Origin: Improbicoccus pseudotrichonymphae
GTDB lineage: Bacteria > Bacillota > Clostridia > Oscillospirales > Acutalibacteraceae
NCBI GenBank assembly: GCA_036322855.1
Contig: AP027924.1
Span: 372,001 to 436,000, forward strand
DNA length: 64,000 nt
Direction: 5' to 3'
Shown: positions 17,411-26,262 of the stretch, one piece after another
Numbering within the stretch: position 1 is the stretch's first letter
How the letters are laid out: every line of letters begins with the position of its first letter
Notes under the pieces: model-generated
Told to the model about the DNA's origin: nothing
The model's input: only the letters and a program-made list of their open reading frames with translations
The model's database searches: none
Translations under genes and position numbers: made by a program

Positions 17411-17569
17411 GGGCCTGTTCCTACTATTGTTAAACAATCACATTTGTTAATTTTTATATTAAATTGTGTTAAATTTTTTCATAATACGCCAGTATTATTT
17501 CAAAAATTTGCCTTATTTAATTTAAAAATTATTCAAAAATCGATTATTTAAAATAGTAGGAACAGGCCC
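17411..17569. mobile_element. 159-bp MITE with IS5-like ends, copy 2
   Basis: This is the reverse complement of the element at 12290-12450 with minor differences (ACGCCAGT for ACTGACGT in the centre). It has the same GGGCCTGTTCCTACTAT ends and TA on both flanks. It sits just after the argS stop, between argS and xseA. Confidence 0.85.
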
Positions 17570-17587
17570 TAATAAATAATTTAACTT

Positions 17588-19348
17588 CTACATGTATTTT
17601 GGAATTGAAATTTTAATCATATTTAGAGCTGTTTTTATAACTTTTGATGCTTGAATACATAATAAAAGTCTCGAATAGGATAGATTTTCGTCTGAGTTTT
17701 CCACTCTTTTTTCCGTATAGAATTTATGGCACAAAGAAGCCAAATCGATCATGTATCGAGATATTTTGGATGGGTTTAATTTTTTAACAGATTCAATAAC
17801 TTCATATGGAAAAGAAGATAATTTAAATATTAATTCTTTTTCTTCGGTAGAATTTAAAACACTCAAATTTAATTTATTAAAATCTATCTTATTCAAATCA
17901 AATGTTCTAATTATGCTCGCAAATCTGACGTATGCATACTGAATGTAATAAATCGGATTCGACATATCATTTTTTTTAGCTAATTCAACATCAAAATCCA
18001 TTTTTGAGTTAAAATTCTGCATATTAAAAATAAATCTTGCCGAATCTACACCAACCTCTTCTATGAATCTATCTAATTTTTCGGCTCTGCCGTCTCTTTT
18101 ACTCATTTTGTTAATCTCACCGTTTCTTATCACGTTTACCAATTGAACAGTGATTATCTTAAGCCTGTTTGGATCAATCCCAAGGACCTTTAATGCACAT
18201 TTCATGCGAGAAATATGACCGTGATGATCGGCTCCCCAAACATTTATGCAGATATCATAATTTCTAATCAAAAATTTGTTAAAGTGATAGGCTATATCGG
18301 CGGCAAAGTAGGTTGGAATCCCATTTTTTCTTATTAGAACTTCATTTTTATCTTCTCCGAAATCGGTTGTACGAAAAAATGTGCACCCTTCGCTTTCAAA
18401 TACAGCACTGTTCTCTTTCAATAACTTTACAACCTTTTCAATATCGCCATTTTTATAAAGCTGGCTTTCATAAAACCAGTTATCAAAAATTATTTTATAT
18501 TTTTCCAGATCGTTTTTCATTTTTTCTATATTTTTAGGTAACGAAAAATCAATCAAAGCTCTTTTTCTTACTTCGTAGTCTTCATTGATATATTTATCAT
18601 TGAATATATCGGCAAAACTTTTGGCTAATATTTTAATATCCTCACCTTTGTAGCCATCATCAGGAAATATTGCTTTTTCATCAAAAATTTGTTCATATCT
18701 TGCGCTGAGCGATTGCCCAAATTTTTCTATTTGGTTTCCGGCATCATTAACATAGAATTCTTTATCGACCGCAAAACCTGATTTCAATAATAACTGAGCA
18801 ATACAATCACCTAATGCACCGAGACGTGCATTGCCTATATGCATGGGTCCTGTAGGATTTGCAGAAACATATTCAATTAAAATTTTTTTGGGCATTTTGC
18901 TATATTTGTTGCTTTCGATGAATGTATTATTATTTAATTCACACATCGAACCAAAATCAGAATTGCCATAATCATCTCCAAAATTATCTATTTCTTTTAC
19001 AATTTTGCAAAAAAAAGTGCTATTCATGTAAAAATTCAAGAAACCGCCATTCTCTATTTTGCAAAATTCAATAAAGCCGCATAAATTACAATTTTTATTA
19101 ATGTACTTTAATATTATTTCAGAAATTTCTGATGCAGGAAGCCTAAAAAAACCGGTGGAAATCAGGGCAATATTGCTTGAGAATTCGCCATATCCACGAT
19201 TATTTGGAATTTCAATCGAGATTTTAGAAAATAACTTATCCGGACTAACAAAATTCAAAACCAATTCTTTGCTATCGATAGCTTCTTTTACAGACTGACC
19301 GACTATTTCTGCGATTTTTTTACGAACATCAATAAAAATATAAGACAA
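17588..19348 (-). CDS. argS: Arginyl-tRNA synthetase
   Basis: A 586-aa class I synthetase charging tRNA-Arg. The N-terminal Add-1 domain is followed by YVSANPTGPMHIGNARLGAL (the HIGH motif as HIGN), VEFYVNDAGNQ-like VDKEFYVNDAGNQIEKFG, WGADHHGHISRM, and NKMSKRDGRA as the KMSKS loop. The C-terminal DALR anticodon domain contains YIQYAYVRFASI and LCHKFYTEKRV. Start TTG 19348 is supported by GGAGA 8 bases upstream. It lies 15 bases after leuS, so the two are probably one transcript. Confidence 0.96.
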   Translation of the reverse strand: MSYIFIDVRKKIAEIVGQSVKEAIDSKELVLNFVSPDKLFSKISIEIPNNRGYGEFSSNIALISTGFFRLPASEISEIILKYINKNCNLCGFIEFCKIENGGFLNFYMNSTFFCKIVKEIDNFGDDYGNSDFGSMCELNNNTFIESNKYSKMPKKILIEYVSANPTGPMHIGNARLGALGDCIAQLLLKSGFAVDKEFYVNDAGNQIEKFGQSLSARYEQIFDEKAIFPDDGYKGEDIKILAKSFADIFNDKYINEDYEVRKRALIDFSLPKNIEKMKNDLEKYKIIFDNWFYESQLYKNGDIEKVVKLLKENSAVFESEGCTFFRTTDFGEDKNEVLIRKNGIPTYFAADIAYHFNKFLIRNYDICINVWGADHHGHISRMKCALKVLGIDPNRLKIITVQLVNVIRNGEINKMSKRDGRAEKLDRFIEEVGVDSARFIFNMQNFNSKMDFDVELAKKNDMSNPIYYIQYAYVRFASIIRTFDLNKIDFNKLNLSVLNSTEEKELIFKLSSFPYEVIESVKKLNPSKISRYMIDLASLCHKFYTEKRVENSDENLSYSRLLLCIQASKVIKTALNMIKISIPKYM

Positions 19349-19363
19349 ATTCTAATTCTCCGT

Positions 19364-21766
19364 TTAAATAACAAAATTAATAAGCCTATTTGGAACATAA
19401 ATTTTGTTCTTTATGTCTTTTCTGTTTATTGTTCTAGCGACAATTTCATTTTTTAGAACAAGATTTGTAATTTCTTCCTCAGAAGATTCTGAATTTACAC
19501 TTACGGTGCATTTAAGCTTACCGTTAACCTGAACGACTATTTCAACAGTTGAAGTCTTTACATATTCGGGATCATAAATCAGCCACGGCTGCTTGGACGC
19601 TTCGTTTAACCCGGCAATTTCCCTGAGTTCTTCTGATATATGCGGAACAAATGGGAATATCAAAATAGTAAAAATATCAAATTCAAACTCAGTTATGCTA
19701 CCGGTTGATTTTATCTCATTGACTAAAATCATCAGGGCTGAAATTGCAGTATTAAACTTCAAATTTTCAATGTCTTCGCCTACTTTTTTTATGGTTTTGT
19801 GAAAAACATTAAGCATTTCCCTGCGAATTTCTTTACCTTTGATAACTAAATCTTGCAGAGACCAAACTTTTTCAAGAAATCTGTAACAACCTTTTATGCT
19901 GTTGAAATTCCAGAACGCAACTTGCTCAAAATCACCCATAAACATCTCATAAAGTCTGGTAGTATCAGCGCCATAATGCTCGATTATTTTATCAGGATTA
20001 ACAACGTTACCACGAGATTTACTCATTTTTTCCCCGTTTTCCCCTAAAATCATACCATGACTTGTACGTTTTTTATATGGTTCCGGGCACGGAACAACAC
20101 CTATATCATATAAAAACTTGTGCCAAAAACGACTATAAAGTAAATGCAAAGTAGTGTGTTCCATACCACCGTTATACCAATCGATAGGAAGCCAATAATC
20201 TACGACTTTTTTGCTTGCCAATTCATTTGCATTAAAAGGGTCTATATATCTTAAAAAATACCAAGAAGATCCAGCCCATTGTGGCATTGTATCGGTCTCT
20301 CGCTTTGCTTTTCGACCACATTGTGGGCAATGAGTATCACACCAGTCAATACGATCCAGCGGCGATTCTCCACCTTGTGTAGGTTCATAATTCTCTATAT
20401 CCGGTAAAACTAGCGGTAAATTTTTATCTAAAACAAAACCACAATCCTCACATTCTATAATCGGTATTGGTTCTCCCCAATAACGTTGACGAGAAAAAAT
20501 CCAATCACGAAGCTTATAATTCACTTTTCGCTCTCCAATTTTTTTAGCCTCTATTTCTTTTATGATTTCAATTTTGGCTTTGTCAGAATCCAAACCATTT
20601 ATAAAATCCGAATTTACAATTTTGCCGTCTTTCGTGTATGCTTCCGTTTCTGGATCGCCACCGCTTACTACTTCTCTTATAGGTAAATTATATTTTTTGG
20701 CAAATTCCCAATCTCTTGTATCATGCGCAGGAACGGCCATGACGGCGCCGGACCCATAATCCGCCAATACATAGTCAGAAATAAATAACGGTATCTCTTC
20801 TTCATTAAATGGATTTAAAACCTTTGCGCCAATCAGCTCTACTCCGTTTTTTTCTTTTAACTGAGTTCTCTCGAATTCACTTTTTTTGGAAGTTTGTTCT
20901 CTATAAAGTTCTACTTCATTTCTGTTTTCTATGTGTTTCAAACAATAATCAACCAATTCGTGTTCCGGAGACAAAATCACATAAGTGACACCAAACACCG
21001 TATCAGGTCGAGTTGTAAATACTTTTAAAATTTTTTCGGTATTTTTGCCATTAATTTTCAATTTAAAATTTATCAAAGCTCCTTCCGATTTTCCTATCCA
21101 ATTCTTTTGCTGTATTTTAACACGTTCTGGATAATCGACTAAATCCAAATCATCAATTAACCTCTGAGCATACTCCGTTATTTTTAATACCCACTGCGAT
21201 TTTTTCCTTTGCACAACGCCGGCAGAACATCTTTCACATTTTCCTTCTATAACTTCTTCGTTCGATAACACGCACTTGCAAGAAGTACACCAATTAACTA
21301 AAGTTGGTCGCTTCACAGCTAACCCTTTTTCAAATAATTTAGAAAAAATCCATTGTGTCCATCTGTAGTATTTAGGATCAGTTGTATTAACCTCTCGTTT
21401 CCAATCAAACGATAAACCTATCGATTTTAATTGCCTTCTAAAATTATTTATGTTTTGAGTAGTAATTCCTTTCGGATGAACTTTATTTTTCATGGCATAA
21501 TTTTCTGCCGGCAAACCGAAAGCATCCCAACCTATCGGAAACAAGACATTGTATCCCTGCATTCTCCTCTTTCTTGCGACTATATCCATTGCAACATAAC
21601 TTCTTGGATGACCAACGTGCAAACCCTGAGCGGACGGATATGGAAACTCTACAAGAACATAAAATTTGGGTTTTTTGAAATTGTCATCGGCGCAATAAGT
21701 ATTATTTTCTTCCCATCTGTCTTGCCATTTTTTCTCTATAACTTTATAGTCATAAATATTTTTCAA
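19364..21766 (-). CDS. leuS: Leucyl-tRNA synthetase
   Basis: An 800-aa class I synthetase with PSAQGLHVGHPRSYVAMD (HIGH as HVGH), a CP1 editing domain containing FTTRPDTVFGVTYVILSPEH and YGSGAVMAVPAHDTRDWEF, a zinc-type cysteine cluster (CTSCKCVLSNEEVIEGKCERC), WAGSSWYFLRYIDP, and KMSKSRGNVVNPD. Length is normal. I see no T-box leader upstream of ATG 21766, although leuS is often T-box controlled in Firmicutes. Confidence 0.97.
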   Translation of the reverse strand: MKNIYDYKVIEKKWQDRWEENNTYCADDNFKKPKFYVLVEFPYPSAQGLHVGHPRSYVAMDIVARKRRMQGYNVLFPIGWDAFGLPAENYAMKNKVHPKGITTQNINNFRRQLKSIGLSFDWKREVNTTDPKYYRWTQWIFSKLFEKGLAVKRPTLVNWCTSCKCVLSNEEVIEGKCERCSAGVVQRKKSQWVLKITEYAQRLIDDLDLVDYPERVKIQQKNWIGKSEGALINFKLKINGKNTEKILKVFTTRPDTVFGVTYVILSPEHELVDYCLKHIENRNEVELYREQTSKKSEFERTQLKEKNGVELIGAKVLNPFNEEEIPLFISDYVLADYGSGAVMAVPAHDTRDWEFAKKYNLPIREVVSGGDPETEAYTKDGKIVNSDFINGLDSDKAKIEIIKEIEAKKIGERKVNYKLRDWIFSRQRYWGEPIPIIECEDCGFVLDKNLPLVLPDIENYEPTQGGESPLDRIDWCDTHCPQCGRKAKRETDTMPQWAGSSWYFLRYIDPFNANELASKKVVDYWLPIDWYNGGMEHTTLHLLYSRFWHKFLYDIGVVPCPEPYKKRTSHGMILGENGEKMSKSRGNVVNPDKIIEHYGADTTRLYEMFMGDFEQVAFWNFNSIKGCYRFLEKVWSLQDLVIKGKEIRREMLNVFHKTIKKVGEDIENLKFNTAISALMILVNEIKSTGSITEFEFDIFTILIFPFVPHISEELREIAGLNEASKQPWLIYDPEYVKTSTVEIVVQVNGKLKCTVSVNSESSEEEITNLVLKNEIVARTINRKDIKNKIYVPNRLINFVI

Positions 21767-22205
21767 ACCTAAACTTCCCCCGTTTTTTTAGAAACAACAA
21801 GTACTAAACACCGATAATTTTATATTTCAAATCGATGATTTTGTAAATATTTTTATTTTAGTGGCGATGATTTAAAATTAAAAATTAAATATGTGCTAAA
21901 GCGAATCACCAAAACACATATTTAATTTAGAATTCGTCTTCATGTAGTCAAATTCTTTTCAAAAGAGTGTTTACCAAAAATGTGGTTAACTGACAAAGAG
22001 GGAGATTTTTTGTGTTTGTGAAGGTAATTTAGAAACAGAAATGAGGCTTAATTAATAGGTTTTCGATGTCTAAATTTCACAACACCAAATCGTCGTATGC
22101 ACGAGAGATTTTTTTGTGATAATTGTTCAAAATATTTAGTTTTTCTTTCGCCTAATTGAAATCCTACAAGTTTTTGAGTTTTTCGGTTTACCACAGACAA
22201 ATTAA
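21767..22205. other. Intergenic region with a long palindrome
   Basis: No gene recognised. The notable item is a 14-bp perfect inverted repeat, AAATTAAATATGTG (21882-21895) against CACATATTTAATTT (21915-21928), with a 19-base loop. It could be an operator, an RNA hairpin or an insertion end; nothing decides between these. Confidence 0.4.
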
Positions 22206-22614
22206 TACATAAGTGATATTAGTGGTATTATTGAATCATGATAGAAAAATAAAGTACCCAAAGTGTGGCCAAAAAATAAAAGGATGGATTCGTGCTCAGG
22301 AAATAAGGATTTTTGTGTAAAAATTATGGTTGCAACTACACAAAAATCTAAAAAAGGTTATACAGAAAAGGAAAAACAAGAAACGATTAGATATTATATC
22401 AAAGGAATAGAGTTTAGAATAATTGAAAGATTATTAGGTATGAGCCGCAATTCTACAATAAATTTGACCAAACAAGAAGCAGAAAAACTTAAAAAATCCA
22501 ACTCAATTTTTGTTTTTTCTTTTCCGCCACATTTCGGGCACTTTATTTTTTCTATTGTAGTTAAATAGTAATAGTTAAATAGTATCACTCATATATTTAT
22601 TTCGCAATGCCCTC
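22206..22614. mobile_element. IS1-type remnants in head-to-head arrangement
   Basis: From the left, a degraded plus-strand InsA-like segment: a zinc-ribbon start, then KGYTEKEKQETIRYYIKGIE, FRIIERLLGMSRNSTI and KQEAEKLKK. It then runs into the reverse complement of the same gene's 5' end (minus strand: IEKIKCPKCGGKEKTK). The right end closes with the element terminus TTTATTTCGCAATGCC, also found at 24647, 30900 and, inverted, at 24252. There is no intact transposase. Confidence 0.7.
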
Positions 22615-22684
22615 AAACCAAATCGCAAACGCCACTTGACCGAGAATAACAATTTCCCCCTCAAACTCAAACACTTAGGAATCA

Positions 22685-23829
22685 TTATCGCGTTTTATCT
22701 TGATCTTTGTAATTATTTTTTTTCGGGGCTGAAATGTCTTCTTTTTTCTCGTTTTCAAGTATCTCTTCTTCCTCAGTTCCAAATAATAATTTTACTAATT
22801 CTACAGACAAAGGAAGACTGACATCTTTATTTTCTGTCGAAGAAAGACTGACACCTTCCTTGTCTATTTCTATTATTTCTTGAAAACGTAAAGTTGTCAA
22901 GCGAAAACCAGCTTCGCATTTATTCAAAGCTCCTAATATTTCATTCATTTCTGTCAATCTTACTGTGTTACCTTTAGTAAGATTCGCAATAAGTTCATAG
23001 ACCGCTTTAGAGTATGGATTCAACCCTTTTCCTGAATTATATTTACTTAAAATATTTGGAGTAAACGATTTTACTCCTAAATAAATTTTGGACGGCAAAG
23101 TTTTTCCTTCATCTTTACTTTTATCTTTTATGAATCTTTTTAATCGTTTGACAATTTTAATTGCATAATCCGAATATGAAGTATGCATAAAATAAGTCGC
23201 GGTAAATTTGCCGTTTTTTCCTCTCTCATTTTTCCTCCCATACTGAAAGTCGGAACATAAACTTCTCCTTTACCTTCTTCAAGTATGACTTTTAAATAAC
23301 CTAACCTCAAACAACCATATTTCCCAAAATCATTTTCCTTCGAATTACCTTTATTACACAAAGCACGAACAACGATACCGCCGAGGAACATACCACCGAT
23401 CATACCGATACCATACTTAACAAAATCCGGAAGATTTTTAATCTTGTCAATAATACTCTCGCTTTTATCTTCACTATCTTCCCCAGTATTTCCATCTACT
23501 TCATTTTTATTTTCATTTTCATCTTCGTCGTTTTCTTTATCATCATTTTTATCTTCTAAATCTCCGCATTCCGTTGTTTCAACAGTTTTCTTGCTATCTA
23601 CAAGTTGACTATCAGATGTAACAACCCCAACAAAAGATTGACAGCACATAGCAACAACTAAGATAGAAGAAATTATCTTATTATTTTTACTAATCTTCTT
23701 GCTATTTTTATTTTCACCTATCCCATTGCTTTCTTTTTTCATAAAGAAACCACCTGATCTCTCTCTCTCTCTCTCTCTCTCTCTCGAATCGAGAGAATTC
23801 ATAAGAGATTTGATAAATTTATTTTTCAT
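22685..23829 (-). pseudogene. GA-leader family, copy 2: leader fused in frame, body frameshifted
   Basis: Copy 2 starts at leader ATG 23829. Its (GA)14 tract brings the leader in frame with the shared signal sequence (MKNKFIKSLMNSLDS, Arg-Glu repeats, SGGFF, then MKKESNGIGENKNSKK), giving a fused 29-residue N-terminal extension. An acidic region and a membrane segment (GIGMIGGMFLGGIVVRAL) follow. The frame ends early at 23140. The family C-terminal domain continues in another frame (22685 to about 23230) with NPYSKAVYEL, FRLTTLRF and LPLSVELVKLL. The break is near the A6 run around 23211-23216; one added A would restore the frame. Either a broken gene or a slippage-controlled one. Confidence 0.7.
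23758..23785. repeat. (TC)14/(GA)14 dinucleotide tract, copy 2
   Basis: Fourteen uninterrupted units inside the leader part of family copy 2. The spacer between tract and main ATG is 15 bases here, shorter than in copies 1 (16) and 4 (20), which puts leader and protein in one frame. Confidence 0.9.
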
Positions 23830-23883
23830 AACCTTTCCCCCTCTGATCTTGAAATATAAATCAGCAAGAATACTGATAAAGTG

Positions 23884-23911
23884 ATTATAGCATTTTGAAT
23901 TTTGCTGTCAA
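23884..23911 (-). promoter_or_regulatory. Consensus promoter of family copy 2
   Basis: On the minus strand, TTGACA (23911-23906) and TATAAT (23889-23884) with a 16-base spacer. The flanking sequence is nearly identical to that of copy 4 at 53492-53519. Confidence 0.8.
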
Positions 23912-23940
23912 ACAGAATTATGCGAAGCATTATTTAGCGG

Positions 23941-24018
23941 CGACTTTGTCTCCGCAGGAGACAACTTAGAGCCGCATGTTTCTTTGGGCGTACCTGTTTC
24001 TTCTATTAGATTCCTCCC
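23941..24018. repeat. 78-bp dispersed repeat with a GTCTCC/GGAGAC palindrome, copy A
   Basis: Begins CGACTTTGTCTCCGCAGGAG and contains the GTCTCC/GGAGAC hairpin and GCATGTTTCTTTGGG, ending near AGATTCCTCCC. Further copies lie at 30634-30711 (same orientation) and 53392-53449 (inverted, partial). Two of the three lie directly upstream of GA-leader family genes. Confidence 0.75.
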
Positions 24019-24251
24019 TAAACTTCGTCTTTTCTAAAGATTAAAAATCAAAAAAATCCTCACATACACAAAGTATGTTCCGGTGTTTTTTGATTTATTT
24101 TTAAAAATACTCGTTTGGAAGAAATCTAAAGAAATGGGCGAAAGAGAAATAAAATGTTTTTAATTAAAAAAATGAGTGCCAAATATAAAAATTATTTTAC
24201 ATAAAATACCAATCTATAGATTTTATATTTAAGTATTTATTAAATATTTGG

Positions 24252-24662
24252 CATTGCGAAATAAATATATAAGTGATACTATTTAACTATAATTTAACTA
24301 TAATAAAAAAAATAAAGTACCCGAAATGTGGCGGGGAAAAACAAAAATTGAGTTGGATTTTTTAAGTTTTTCTGCTTCTTGTTTGATCCAATTTATTACA
24401 GAGGTGACCCATGCCAAGCAAGCGCTATATTCTTCTGAACCCTATACCTTCGAGGTAATAACGAATCTGTCTCATCTTTAGCTTTTTTTGAATATCCGTG
24501 TTTATGATTTTGTGTGTAATTACATCCGCAATTTTTACATAAATATCTTTGTTTTTTAAGCACAAATCCACTTTTGTTTTTTCTTTTTGACTGCACATTT
24601 TGGGTGCTTTATTTTTTCTATCATAGTTAAATAATATCACTTATATATTTATTTCGCAATGC
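24252..24662. mobile_element. IS1-type remnant bounded by inverted ends
   Basis: It is bracketed by GCATTGCGAAATAAATATAT on the left and its reverse complement on the right. From the right end a minus-strand InsA-like gene can be followed in two frames: CLKNKD- and KSGFVLKKQRYLCKNCGCNY, then NHKHGYSKKAKDET, then YYLEGIGFRRI. From the left end a second, inverted stub of the same 5' region runs in the opposite direction. Its inner part (24330-24390) is the inverted equivalent of 22460-22530. Inactive. Confidence 0.7.
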
Positions 24663-24760
24663 CTTAGATTTGATTGTTTAGATTTTGCTGAATTTTTTAC
24701 ACGTTATGACAAGCTCGATTTAATGTATATTTCTTTTCTTTAAGATATTTTTTTAATTCA
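24663..24760 (+). mobile_element. IS5-type transposase C-terminal fragment
   Basis: Plus-strand translation gives EFFTRYDKLDLMYISFL, matching the C-terminal piece of the decayed IS5 transposase at 437-520 (HIFTRYDKLALIYISFLYLA). Only about 100 bases remain. Confidence 0.6.
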
Positions 24761-24830
24761 AATATCCAGAATAAAATAAGACAACAAAACCAATGCTTGG
24801 CAAAACTATTCATCTGAGCGATCTGTATCA

Positions 24831-25532
24831 CTAACTTTGATTTTCCGATGTGAAACCCTTATATGAATTGGATAAAACAACCAAAGCAGCCTTGGCTGCC
24901 TTTTGTTCGGCTTCTTTTTTGCTTTTCGCTTCGCCGGTGCTCACTGTTTTTTCATTTATTTTAAGCTCTATTACAAAAATTTTATCATGATCCGGACCCT
25001 TGGAATCTACTATTTCATATGTCAAGCTCAAATTATCGAGCGATTGAACAAACTCTTGAATTTCTGTTTTATAATCGCGAAAATTGTCTTCATCGTTACT
25101 TTCAAGCTCTGAAACTATAAACTTTAATACGATTTTCCTGGCGTCCTCGATTCCATTATCCAAATAAACCGCAGCCACTATAGCCTCAAAAACATCGGCT
25201 AAAATAGACGACCTACTTCGGCCACCACCTTTTTCTTCACCATAACTAAGCCGCAGAAAACCACCAACATTAAGTAAATTTGAAAATTTCATGAGTGTTT
25301 TTTCTTTTACTAAACTGGCTCTTAGTTTTGTCAGTTTTCCTTCTGGCAAATTTGGGAAATTTTTGTAAATGTACTCCGAAACTATGAGATTTAGAACCGA
25401 ATCTCCCAAAAACTCAAGGCGTTCATAACTTACCTCTCCCTTCTCGTTGGAAATAGAAGAGTGGGTCAAGGCGTTTTTTAACAGTTTTTTATTTTTGAAG
25501 TCGTATCCTAAGATATTTTCTAAATCCTGCAA
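24831..25532 (-). CDS. rnc: Ribonuclease III
   Basis: A 233-aa double-strand-specific RNase for rRNA and mRNA processing. The catalytic domain carries the signature ERLEFLGDSVLNLIVSEYIY and the second acidic site LADVFEAIVAAVYLD. The C-terminal dsRNA-binding domain (about 155-225) ends GEAKSKKEAEQKAAKAAL. Start is TTG 25532 with GGAGGAG 4 bases upstream. The gene stands alone here; smc and ftsY, its frequent neighbours, are absent. Confidence 0.96.
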   Translation of the reverse strand: MQDLENILGYDFKNKKLLKNALTHSSISNEKGEVSYERLEFLGDSVLNLIVSEYIYKNFPNLPEGKLTKLRASLVKEKTLMKFSNLLNVGGFLRLSYGEEKGGGRSRSSILADVFEAIVAAVYLDNGIEDARKIVLKFIVSELESNDEDNFRDYKTEIQEFVQSLDNLSLTYEIVDSKGPDHDKIFVIELKINEKTVSTGEAKSKKEAEQKAAKAALVVLSNSYKGFTSENQS

Positions 25533-25671
25533 AATCTCCTCCGGGACGTTGTTGATGTTAACATTTTAAAACATACAGTCAATATAATTTATAATTTTTA
25601 CATATAAAATTTGATTTTATTTTGTAAAAAATATAAAATATTACCAAAAATCAGATAAAAGAGGTGCTACC

Positions 25672-26262
25672 ATGATTTTGGGCAATAAAGAAATTTTTAG
25701 AAAAACTTCATTAGAAAGAATTTCCTCGCCTGAGAAATTAAACGAGTATATTAAAATAATAAATCCGTTTTTTGTTATCGTTTTGAGCGTTATTTTTTTT
25801 GTTATATCAATTATAGGATTTTGGTTTTTTACCAGTTCTATACCCAAATATATGGATATTAAAGGTATAGTTGAAATATCTGAAAATTATTCAGGGGAAA
25901 AATTCGAAGAAAAGAAAGTATACTCTTACGTAAGCCTTTATACTTCTAAACAACTTAAAGTGGGTAATAAAGTATCTGTATATTTAGAATATGTTCCGAA
26001 AAAAGAGTCTGGATATATAAACGGCGAAATTATCTCTATAGGAGAAGAGATAATAACAAGTCCTTATATTTATAAAAAATTTGAAAACCCTAATATTGTC
26101 GAATCTATACTGCCTAAAAACGAGAATTTTGTAGAAATAGTAATAAAATTAGATGGTTGGAGTAACAAAAAAAGCGAATCGATAAAGATAATAAATGGCA
26201 CTTTATGTGACATTTCCGTAATAGTTTCCAATCGCAAGATTTATGAGGTGATTGGAATATGA
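25672..26262 (+). CDS. NHLM-type export system membrane fusion (HlyD-like) protein
   Basis: This 196-aa protein has one membrane segment at about 28-52 (PFFVIVLSVIFFVISIIGFW) and an extracytoplasmic beta-rich part (KGIVEISENY, YVSLYTSKQLKVGNKVSVYL). This matches the short secretion proteins of NHLP-leader peptide export clusters. RBS AGAGGTG precedes ATG 25672. It overlaps the peptidase/ABC gene by 4 bases. The call rests partly on this gene order. Confidence 0.7.
   Translation: MILGNKEIFRKTSLERISSPEKLNEYIKIINPFFVIVLSVIFFVISIIGFWFFTSSIPKYMDIKGIVEISENYSGEKFEEKKVYSYVSLYTSKQLKVGNKVSVYLEYVPKKESGYINGEIISIGEEIITSPYIYKKFENPNIVESILPKNENFVEIVIKLDGWSNKKSESIKIINGTLCDISVIVSNRKIYEVIGI

Noticed and set aside
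23205..23220. Canonical -1 frameshift heptamer A AAA AAC in family copy 2
   Set aside because: The seven bases are present, but the zero frame is not X XXY YYZ, so it is not the standard signal; simple A-run slippage or a mutation is likelier.
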